5,645 nt of DNA from GCA-002715885 sp045561575 (GTDB taxonomy: Bacteria; Bacteroidota; Bacteroidia; Flavobacteriales; BACL11): the NCBI GenBank assembly GCA_045561575.1, contig JBJKXM010000055.1, positions 1-5,645 of the forward strand, in the 5' to 3' direction. The notes under the pieces were generated by a model that saw only the letters and a list, made by a program, of their open reading frames with translations, ran no database searches and was not told where the DNA came from. Shown here piece after piece: positions 1 to 5,645 of this stretch (positions within the stretch are counted from its first letter, which is position 1; each line of letters starts with the position of its first letter). Position numbers and translations under genes: made by a program.

Positions 1-1
1 T

Positions 2-1840
2 CTCGAATTTTACAAGCAAAAGTACGGCACATCTTTTTATGGATTAAAAAAGATGTACCTGCTCATGGAAAAACAAAGAAACAGAGGTCAAGATGGGGCG
101 GGGATGGCAAATATTAAGCTTGACACACCCGCTGGCAAAAGATACATTAGCCGCAAAAGATCAACAACGGATAATCCTATTCAAGATCTGTTTGCTCAAA
201 TTAATCAAAGATTTATAGATCTTGAGGAAAACGACCCGCATAAATTAAACGATATTGATTGGTTAAAAAACAACATGCCTTTTACAGGCGAGTTGTTTTT
301 AGGCCATTTAAGATATGGAACATATGGAGGTAATAGCATAGAACAATGTCATCCTTTTTTAAGACAAAATAATTGGAAAACCCGAAATTTGGCGTTAGCA
401 GGAAATTTCAACATGACTAATGTTGATGAATTATTTGGTCAGCTAACAGATTTAGGCCAACATCCAAAAGAAAAATCGGATACAATAACAATAATTGAAA
501 AGATAGGACATTTCTTAGATGAGGAAAATATTAATATATATCAAAAACACAAACAAAACTTTACTAAGCAAGAGATTTCAAAAAAAATAGAAGAAGAAAT
601 TGATATTCAAAATATTTTATCAAACTCATCTAAACATTGGGACGGAGGATATGTTATGTGTGGTTTACTTGGCCATGGAGATTCTTTTGCTTTGAGAGAT
701 CCAAACGGAATAAGGCCTGCATACTTTTATAGTGATGAAGAGGTGGTAGTTGTAGCGTCTGAAAGGCCGGTTATTCAAACAGCCTTTAATGTAGCTCAAG
801 ATAAAGTTCAAGAAATAAAAAGAGGGCATGCACTAATTGTAAAAAAGAACGGGAAAATATCACAAAAAGAAGTGCTTAAACAACAAGAGAGAAAAGCATG
901 TTCCTTTGAAAGAATATATTTTTCAAGAGGCAATGATAAAGATATATATAATGAAAGATTGAATTTGGGTAGGCAAATATTCAACAAAGTTTTAGATGCT
1001 ATTAATAAGGATTTAAGGAATACTGTTTTTTCATATATTCCCAATACAGCAGAGGTTTCTTATTTTGGCATGGTTCAAGAGGCGTCAAATTATTTAAATC
1101 TTGTTAAGTCAGAAAAATTAAAATCCCTTGGAAATAATTCATCAGTTGATGAGATTAATAAAATAATGGATATCAGTCCAAGAGCTGAAAAAATTGCAAT
1201 TAAAGATGCAAAACTAAGAACCTTTATTACCTCAGATGTTAACCGAGATGATTTGGTTGCTCATGTTTATGATATAACATATGGAAAGGTGTTATCAACA
1301 GATAATTTAGTAATGATTGATGATAGTATTGTTAGAGGAACAACATTAAAACATTCAATTCTAAGAATTTTAGACAGGTTAGGTCCTAAAAAAATTGTAG
1401 TGGTTTCTTCTGCACCTCAAATTAGATATCCTGATTGTTATGGAATTGACATGGCTATACTGGGTGATTTTGTTGCTTTTCAAGCCGCAATAGAATTATT
1501 AAAAGAAAATAATCTGCAAAATGTGATAGATAATGTTTACAATAAGTGTAAAGAGCAAATGACTTTTCCAAAAGAAGAGATGAAAAATTATGTTAAAGAA
1601 ATCTATAGCCCATTTTCTACAGAGCAGATTTCAACTAAAATTAGCAAAATTTTAACTCCAGAGAGTGTAAATGCTGAGGTAGAAATTATATACCAAAGCA
1701 TTGAAGACCTACATATATCATGCCCTAATCATACAGGGGATTGGTATTTTACAGGTGATTATCCTACTCCAGGTGGTAATAAAGTAGTTACAAAAGCCTT
1801 TATTAATTATGTTGAAGGAGATAAGTCAAGAGCTTATTAA
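2..1840 (+). CDS. Amidophosphoribosyltransferase-like protein (PurF family, long Bacteroidota form), 5' partial
   Basis: Class II glutamine amidotransferase fused to a type I phosphoribosyltransferase. The family transfers glutamine-derived ammonia to PRPP to make phosphoribosylamine, the first step of purine synthesis, in the cytoplasm. The frame is open to the window edge and reads LEFYKQKYGTSFYGLKK before the first ATG at 53. The true start, with the expected catalytic Cys (MCGI), therefore lies about a dozen codons upstream and ATG 53 is internal. Visible landmarks are RNRGQDGAG (nt 77-103), GHLRYGT, GNFNMTN (about nt 404-424), RDPNGIRP, the CSFERIYFSRG linker, and the PRPP loop IDDSIVRGTT (about nt 1316-1345) followed by SSAPQIRYPDCYGID. 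The protein is longer than E. coli PurF (about 505 residues). Extra segments lie before GHLRYGT and before the flexible-loop sequence KDAKLRTFI. The C-terminus GGNKVVTKAFINYVEG...RAY is typical of the Bacteroidota form. Whether this is the housekeeping PurF or a second paralogue cannot be decided here, so no symbol is given. It converges on the S46 gene with a 4-nt overlap. Confidence 0.9.
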   Translation, partial: LEFYKQKYGTSFYGLKKMYLLMEKQRNRGQDGAGMANIKLDTPAGKRYISRKRSTTDNPIQDLFAQINQRFIDLEENDPHKLNDIDWLKNNMPFTGELFLGHLRYGTYGGNSIEQCHPFLRQNNWKTRNLALAGNFNMTNVDELFGQLTDLGQHPKEKSDTITIIEKIGHFLDEENINIYQKHKQNFTKQEISKKIEEEIDIQNILSNSSKHWDGGYVMCGLLGHGDSFALRDPNGIRPAYFYSDEEVVVVASERPVIQTAFNVAQDKVQEIKRGHALIVKKNGKISQKEVLKQQERKACSFERIYFSRGNDKDIYNERLNLGRQIFNKVLDAINKDLRNTVFSYIPNTAEVSYFGMVQEASNYLNLVKSEKLKSLGNNSSVDEINKIMDISPRAEKIAIKDAKLRTFITSDVNRDDLVAHVYDITYGKVLSTDNLVMIDDSIVRGTTLKHSILRILDRLGPKKIVVVSSAPQIRYPDCYGIDMAILGDFVAFQAAIELLKENNLQNVIDNVYNKCKEQMTFPKEEMKNYVKEIYSPFSTEQISTKISKILTPESVNAEVEIIYQSIEDLHISCPNHTGDWYFTGDYPTPGGNKVVTKAFINYVEGDKSRAY

Positions 1841-4032
1841 TTTTCTAAAATCTCAACTTTATTTTTTCTGCTCGGAGCTAAGGTCATTTCATCAATTAGA
1901 TAACCTGCATTTGCATATTTATCAATTACAAAAAGAATATATCTTATATCAACAGAAATAGTTCTTTGAATTTCTGATTCAAATGCAATATCACCACTCA
2001 TTGCTTCCCAATTTCCGTCAAAAGCAGTTCCAATAATCTCTCCATAAGCATTTATCACAGGCGATCCCGAATTCCCTCCTGTTATATCGTTGTTAGAAAT
2101 GAAGTTTACCCTTAAAGCTCCGTCTTTGTCTGCATATTTCCCATAATCTTTACTTTTTTCAAGCTCTTTTAGTTTTTCAGGAATGATAAATTCGTCATTT
2201 GTCGGGTCTTCTTTGTCTATTACGCCACTAAGTGTCGTGTAATAATTATAATGAACAGCCTCCTGGGGATTATAGTCTCCCACTTGACCATATGTAACCC
2301 TCATGGTAGAATTAGCATCAGGATAGAAAGTTTTTACTGTATCCATTTCTCTAATACCTGCAATCAACATCCTGTTTCCTTTTCTCATTATATCTCGTAT
2401 TTCTTTTCTGCTTGGGTATAACTCATTTAAATACTTTTCATAAATAGAATTAAAAGCAAGATAAGCTGGGTCTCTTTCAACCAATGCTTTTGAAGGGTTT
2501 TTTAAAAATTTTAAGCATTTTTCTTCAGATGAAAAATAAGATCGGTTAAAAAGGTTTTTTGCGTAAAACTCAAAATCTAGTTTTTTTAATCCAAAAAGCT
2601 GATTTTCTATCTTTTTAAAAACAGAAGCGTGTTGGGGTTTAGGAACGTTATGATAGTACATTTCAAACATAGATGAAAGTAGGTTTTGATCAATTTCAGC
2701 ATTATAATCTTTGTAAAAATCCTTTGCAATTTTTCTCAGCTGTTTTAGTTTTTCTGCTCTTTCTTCCTTCCCTTTTGGTAATGAAATAATTCTATTTTTC
2801 ATGGTGTAAGAAAAAGAAAGAATTTCAGCTCCTTGGAAAATTGCTTCGGTTAAGTAGGTCCTGTTAAAAACAATTTTTTTGTTTCTCTCATAGGCGTCTG
2901 AAAGCATTGGCAAAACATTAGAGTAGCTTTTGCTAGCGCTTTCGCTTGATTTCACCCATTCACCAAACTGATTTTCAATTTTTAGTTTTTTGTCATAAAC
3001 CCTCATTCTTTTTAAGCCTCTTGACTGGCCGATATAATATTTCCAATAGTTAGAAATTCCTGAATACTTAGAAGCATACTGAAGTTTTGTTTTTTCATCA
3101 ACTTCCATGCCCGCTTTCATGATTTCAAGCTTTTTTGTTCTAATTCTAATAATTTCGGGGTAAGTTATTTCAAGAGCTTCTTTTACACCATATGAAGTTA
3201 AGAACCTGTTTGTTCTGCCAGGGTAACCCATTACCATTGTATAATCATTATTTTCAACTCCGTCTAGTTGAATAGGTAAGTGGTGTTTTGGTATATAAGG
3301 CACATTATCAACAGAATAATCGGCTGGAGATCCATCGGGAGCCATATAGACCCTAAGTAATGCAAAATCTCCAGTATGTCTTGGCCACATCCAGTTGTCA
3401 GTATCACCGCCAAATTTTCCAATTGAAGCTGGTGGAGCTCCAACAAGCCTAACATCTTTGAACGTTTGATATGTCACAAGATAAAAATCATTACCCCCAA
3501 AAAATGACCTGACTCTTGCTGAATAAGATGTGCTGTCAGTTTTTTCTTTTACAATTTTTTTTGAAATTTTTGAAATCATTTGATTTCTTTCAGATTCAGA
3601 TAGATCTGAACTTAAACTGTCTTTAAACAAATTTGTAACATCTTCAATACTAATTAAGAATGTTGCGGTTACGCCTTCATTTTTTAATTCTTCCGTTTTG
3701 CTCATAGCCCAAAAACCATTTTTCAAATAATTATTTTCAACAGTTGAATGACTTTGAACAAGATCATCTACACAATGATGATTGGTAAGCATTAGGCCTT
3801 CAGCCGATATCATTTCCGCAGTACACCCGCCGCCATTTAGAGCAACTATTGCATCTTTTAATGAGGAGTTGTTTATGTTGTAAATTTCATCAGCAGATAA
3901 TTGCAATCCCTTTTCTTGCATATCTTTTTCATTTAAAGTTTTGATGAGATTTGGCATCCACATGCCTTCATCAGCAATAAGAGATTTAAAGCTAAAAAGT
4001 AAAGTAAAAAGTATGATTATGGAATGTTTCAT
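1837..4032 (-). CDS. Family S46 serine dipeptidyl peptidase, DPP7-like
   Basis: A secreted, periplasmic exopeptidase of 731 residues, the normal length for S46. The family removes dipeptides from the N-terminus of peptides taken up as carbon and nitrogen source. A signal peptide is visible: Lys2, hydrophobic core 5-19, probable cleavage after LIA (residue 20). The chymotrypsin-like halves are split by a long helical domain (about 280-560), as in the family. The catalytic residues are His in TNHHC (85/86, the His next to Cys87 by analogy with trypsin-like proteases), Asp222 in WPRHTGD and Ser655 in TGGNSGSP. Asn213, Trp214 and Asp672 match the residues that hold the substrate amino terminus in this family. 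Residue 673 (FDGNWE) is Gly, which in S46 marks DPP7 (broad, hydrophobic P1) rather than the Arg or Ser of Asp/Glu-specific DPP11. Cys70 and Cys87 may form a disulfide. The residue after TNHHC is Val where Gly is usual. There is no type IX secretion C-terminal domain. The ATG follows a TAnnTTTG promoter by 20 nt with no Shine-Dalgarno sequence. Confidence 0.95.
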   Translation of the reverse strand: MKHSIIILFTLLFSFKSLIADEGMWMPNLIKTLNEKDMQEKGLQLSADEIYNINNSSLKDAIVALNGGGCTAEMISAEGLMLTNHHCVDDLVQSHSTVENNYLKNGFWAMSKTEELKNEGVTATFLISIEDVTNLFKDSLSSDLSESERNQMISKISKKIVKEKTDSTSYSARVRSFFGGNDFYLVTYQTFKDVRLVGAPPASIGKFGGDTDNWMWPRHTGDFALLRVYMAPDGSPADYSVDNVPYIPKHHLPIQLDGVENNDYTMVMGYPGRTNRFLTSYGVKEALEITYPEIIRIRTKKLEIMKAGMEVDEKTKLQYASKYSGISNYWKYYIGQSRGLKRMRVYDKKLKIENQFGEWVKSSESASKSYSNVLPMLSDAYERNKKIVFNRTYLTEAIFQGAEILSFSYTMKNRIISLPKGKEERAEKLKQLRKIAKDFYKDYNAEIDQNLLSSMFEMYYHNVPKPQHASVFKKIENQLFGLKKLDFEFYAKNLFNRSYFSSEEKCLKFLKNPSKALVERDPAYLAFNSIYEKYLNELYPSRKEIRDIMRKGNRMLIAGIREMDTVKTFYPDANSTMRVTYGQVGDYNPQEAVHYNYYTTLSGVIDKEDPTNDEFIIPEKLKELEKSKDYGKYADKDGALRVNFISNNDITGGNSGSPVINAYGEIIGTAFDGNWEAMSGDIAFESEIQRTISVDIRYILFVIDKYANAGYLIDEMTLAPSRKNKVEILEN

Positions 4033-4052
4033 GTAATAATGTTATTTAAGAA

Positions 4053-4060
4053 CAAAGATA
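4053..4060 (-). promoter_or_regulatory. Predicted Bacteroidota -7 element for the S46 peptidase gene
   Basis: The minus strand reads TATCTTTG, an exact match to the TAnnTTTG element of Bacteroidota housekeeping promoters. It ends 20 nt before the ATG, which gives a short 5' leader of about 15 nt. No clear TTTG -33 element is present at the expected distance, where the sequence is a T-run followed by AATAAAG. The position in the only intergenic gap supports the call, but the start of transcription is inferred. Confidence 0.55.
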
Positions 4061-4066
4061 CTTCAA

Positions 4067-4086
4067 TTTTAATAGCTTTATTAAAA
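4067..4086. repeat. Perfect 8-bp inverted repeat, possible operator (left)
   Basis: TTTTAATA (4067-4074) and TATTAAAA (4079-4086) are exact reverse complements around the spacer GCTT, 20 bp in total. The repeat lies 6 bp upstream of the predicted -7 element of the S46 gene and covers its -33 region, where a dimeric regulator could act. Both arms are pure A/T, so chance is a real alternative in this AT-rich DNA. Confidence 0.35.
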
Positions 4087-4093
4087 ACCATAT

Positions 4094-4113
4094 AAATAAA
4101 CTTTAGTTTATTT
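4094..4113. repeat. Perfect 9-bp inverted repeat overlapping the rluF promoter, possible operator (right)
   Basis: AAATAAACT (4094-4102) and AGTTTATTT (4105-4113) are exact reverse complements around a 2-nt spacer (TT). The right arm covers five bases of the predicted -7 element of rluF (4109-4116), so a protein bound here would block that promoter. The repeat lies upstream of the expected transcription start, so it would act as DNA and not as an RNA hairpin. No known operator was recognised. Confidence 0.4.
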
Positions 4114-4116
4114 TTG
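4109..4116 (+). promoter_or_regulatory. Predicted Bacteroidota -7 element for rluF, near-leaderless
   Basis: TATTTTTG matches TAnnTTTG exactly and ends only 7 nt before the rluF ATG at 4124. Transcription would start at about 4120-4124, so the mRNA would have almost no 5' leader. A -33 TTTG element is not evident. The upstream frame contains a stop (TAA at 4097-4099) and no other start codon in between, so the ATG at 4124 is secure. Confidence 0.5.
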
Positions 4117-4123
4117 TGAATAT

Positions 4124-4867
4124 ATGAGTGAAGGACAATTAGTAAGAATCAATAAGTATCTAAGCGAAATAGGATTTTGCTCAAGAAGGCGTGCAGATAC
4201 TTTAATTGAACAGGGAAGAATTTTGATCAATGAAAAGCTAGCAGTAATGGGCCAAAAAGTTAGTGGAGAAGAGCAAATTAAGGTTGATAATAAGCTAGTT
4301 AAAAAACCAGAAAAGAAAAAATATATATATCTGGCCTTTAATAAACCTATTGGAATTGTTTGTACAACCGACACCAGAAGAGAGAAAAATAATATAATCG
4401 ATTACATAAATTATCCAACCAGAATCTTTCCAATTGGCCGATTGGACAAACCATCTGAAGGATTAATTTTTTTAACTAACGATGGTGATATTGTAAATAA
4501 AATATTAAGAGCAAATAATCAGCATGAAAAAGAATACGTTGTTGAGGTAAACAAACCCATTACTAAAGAATTTATCAAATCCATGGGAAGTGGTGTGCCA
4601 ATTTTAGATGTCATTACCAATAAATGTTTTATTAAACAAACTGGAAAAAAATCATTTAAAATTATTCTTACTCAAGGCTTAAATAGACAAATCAGAAGAA
4701 TGTGTGAATACTTTGATTATCGTGTTGTCTCATTAAAAAGAATAAGAATAATGAATGTGAAATTAGATTTGCCAGCTGGTGAATATAGAGACTTAACAGC
4801 AAATGAGTTAAACACATTAAATCAATTGGTGATAAAGTCTACTAAGACTTATGATGGCAACAGTTAA
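4124..4867 (+). CDS. rluF: 23S rRNA pseudouridine synthase, RluF type
   Basis: Isomerises a uridine of 23S rRNA to pseudouridine. The E. coli homologue RluF modifies U2604, with lesser activity at U2605, near the peptidyl transferase centre. The protein has 247 residues. An N-terminal S4 RNA-binding domain covers about residues 6-60 (RINKYLSEIGFCSRRRAD...). The RsuA/RluB/E/F-type catalytic domain follows, with the active-site motif GRLDKPSEGL (catalytic Asp108). RluF-like features are LTNDGDIVNKILRANNQHEKEY and the C-terminal TQGLNRQIRRMCEYF...LKRIRIMNVKL. It is shorter than E. coli RluF (290 residues) and lacks the extended C-terminal tail, which is not essential to the fold. No Shine-Dalgarno sequence precedes the ATG. 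The gene is divergent from the S46 peptidase and converges on the DUF3050 gene with a 4-nt overlap at its stop codon. The family assignment is strong. The exact target base is inferred from the homologue. Confidence 0.93.
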   Translation: MSEGQLVRINKYLSEIGFCSRRRADTLIEQGRILINEKLAVMGQKVSGEEQIKVDNKLVKKPEKKKYIYLAFNKPIGIVCTTDTRREKNNIIDYINYPTRIFPIGRLDKPSEGLIFLTNDGDIVNKILRANNQHEKEYVVEVNKPITKEFIKSMGSGVPILDVITNKCFIKQTGKKSFKIILTQGLNRQIRRMCEYFDYRVVSLKRIRIMNVKLDLPAGEYRDLTANELNTLNQLVIKSTKTYDGNS

Positions 4868-5604
4868 TTAATATTTTCAAGAATTAGGTCCCATAGCTTT
4901 TTTCTTGCTTTCAAGCATAAAATTGCTGTTTCTTCCACTTCTCTCCATTTTTGCTCATCATCGCCACATAGATTACAAATTAATTCAAGAGCTAAAGGAC
5001 CATGATCCCCTCCATCTAATTCAATGTGTCTTTCTAAGTAATAGACAAATTTATCTAGCTTATTTTCTTTATTGTATTCATTTACAATAGCAGTAAACAT
5101 ATCAGGAATTAAATCTTCTCTTCCAAAGGTAAAAGCAGAAGCAATTTTATGCGGCTCATTGCTATCAATTACACTAAAAGTTGTATTTAAAAAATCATCA
5201 ACACCAGTGTTTACTGATGGTATGTGATTTGCAGTTACTTGAGACACAAATTTTTCAACAGGAGCTGTATTTGCACCACACTGCTTCATTGCATCTAAAT
5301 ACATTTCATAATGAGATGAAGGAACTCCATCAGCGTCAACATCACTTTCTTCTTCTAAAACAATACTATTAATTAACCTTCTTACAGCACTATCACCAAC
5401 AGGCTTCCAAGGCGAAGATGTGCAGGTTAAATTAGATTGTAGGGCTTTCAATAATGACATAAAATCCCAAACAGCATAAACATGATGCTCCATTAAAATA
5501 GCAATATCGTTTACGTTTTTAAGGCGTTTGTATAAATTGTGATTGGTTATTTCTTCTCTAAATGGAATTAAATTTTTATTTATCGTATGTATTCTTGGGT
5601 TCAT
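4864..5604 (-). CDS. DUF3050 family protein, probable heme-oxygenase-like fold
   Basis: A 246-residue cytoplasmic protein with no signal peptide or membrane segment. It was recognised as DUF3050 from MEHHVYAVWDFMSLLKALQ (38-56), the HYEMYLDAM segment (98-106), FTFGREDLIPDMF (158-170) and YLERHIELDGGDHGPLA (189-205). It appears all-helical and, as I recall the family, belongs to the heme-oxygenase/TenA-like fold group. The biological role is unknown. Conserved acidic and His residues (Glu39, His40/41, Glu84-86, His98, Glu163, His193, Asp197, His201) could form a metal site like those of heme-oxygenase-like diiron oxidases, but this is inference. The start is ATG 5602-5604. It overlaps the TGA of the upstream gene in an ATGA junction and directly follows an A-run, so expression is probably coupled to that gene and no separate promoter is seen. 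The stop overlaps the rluF stop. Confidence 0.85.
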   Translation of the reverse strand: MNPRIHTINKNLIPFREEITNHNLYKRLKNVNDIAILMEHHVYAVWDFMSLLKALQSNLTCTSSPWKPVGDSAVRRLINSIVLEEESDVDADGVPSSHYEMYLDAMKQCGANTAPVEKFVSQVTANHIPSVNTGVDDFLNTTFSVIDSNEPHKIASAFTFGREDLIPDMFTAIVNEYNKENKLDKFVYYLERHIELDGGDHGPLALELICNLCGDDEQKWREVEETAILCLKARKKLWDLILENIN

Positions 5605-5645
5605 TTTTTTTTCTTATAAATTGGAACAGCAGAGCAAGCTTCTCC
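5601..5645 (-). CDS. C-terminal end of an upstream gene, DUF2480-like (3' fragment only)
   Basis: The minus strand reads an open frame from the window edge, GEACSAVPIYKKKK, and then TGA (5603-5601). The TGA overlaps the ATG of the DUF3050 gene as ATGA. From memory, the GEACSAVP(I/L)YK ending matches the C-terminus of DUF2480 proteins, a small family of unknown function found in Bacteroidota. With only 14 codons visible, the identity is tentative. That a gene ends here is better supported, by the tight overlap and the non-random peptide. Confidence 0.5.
   Translation of the reverse strand, partial: GEACSAVPIYKKKK

Noticed and set aside
53..55. ATG at 53 as the start of the PurF-like protein
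   Set aside because: The frame stays open upstream with family-like residues (LEFYKQKYGTSFYGLKK), and the N-terminal catalytic Cys of the family would be missing. The gene starts outside the window.
808..1044. Minus-strand open frame of 78 codons inside the PurF-like gene
   Set aside because: It lies antisense within a clearly conserved coding region, has low-complexity hydrophobic content and no promoter or family resemblance.
1821..1837. Inverted repeat ATAAG/CTTAT with a 7-nt loop at the convergent stop codons, as a bidirectional terminator
   Set aside because: The 5-bp AT-rich stem is too weak and common in this composition, and the following TTTTC is too short to be convincing.
3264..3455. 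Minus-strand open frame of 63 codons inside the S46 gene
   Set aside because: It is an alternative frame of the conserved NWMWPRHTGD region. The S46 frame accounts for the sequence.
4108..4374. Minus-strand open frame of 88 codons with hydrophobic stretches, antisense to the rluF 5' end
   Set aside because: It resembles a small membrane protein, but the hydrophobicity follows from antisense reading of Lys- and Glu-rich codons. It runs opposite the S4 domain and has no supporting signals.
4835..4850. Hairpin AAGTCT-ACTA-AGACTT near the rluF 3' end, as a terminator for the DUF3050 gene
   Set aside because: The 6-bp stem is weak and is followed on the minus strand by only TATC, not a U-run. 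It also lies within rluF codons, so termination cannot be supported.
4905..5090. Plus-strand open frame of 61 codons within the DUF3050 gene
   Set aside because: It is an antisense shadow of a conserved coding region.
5181..5372. Plus-strand open frame of 63 codons rich in His and Gln within the DUF3050 gene
   Set aside because: The composition is an antisense artefact of the DUF3050 reading frame.

Overview
The window is a compact, AT-rich stretch of a Bacteroidota chromosome, most likely of flavobacterial type. Four lines of evidence support this: an amidophosphoribosyltransferase-like protein of the long Bacteroidota form, a family S46 dipeptidyl peptidase, start codons without Shine-Dalgarno sequences, and TAnnTTTG promoter elements of the kind used by the Bacteroidota primary sigma factor. 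The placement rests on recognising protein families, not on a database search. Nearly all of the window is coding. The only gap is 91 bp (4033-4123).

Layout. A 5'-truncated PurF-like glutamine amidotransferase/phosphoribosyltransferase runs rightward from the window edge to 1840. It meets a leftward S46 peptidase (1837-4032) tail to tail, with a 4-nt TTAA overlap of stop codons. The 91-bp divergent promoter region then separates the peptidase from a rightward rluF-type 23S rRNA pseudouridine synthase (4124-4867). That gene meets a leftward DUF3050-family gene (4864-5604), again with a TTAA overlap. At the right edge, the last 14 codons of a further leftward gene end in an ATGA overlap with the DUF3050 start. 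Its C-terminus resembles DUF2480 proteins, so the two genes are probably co-transcribed and translationally coupled.

The genes do not form an evident single pathway: nucleotide metabolism, periplasmic peptide use, rRNA modification and a probable heme-oxygenase-fold protein of unknown function. I see no mobile element, CRISPR array, tRNA, rRNA or phage gene.

The points most worth a second look are the DUF2480-like/DUF3050 pair with its possible metal ligands and A9 junction, the two 20-bp palindromes in the divergent promoter region, the almost leaderless rluF promoter, and the repeated TTAA convergent junctions. I do not see convincing evidence of a wholly new system.
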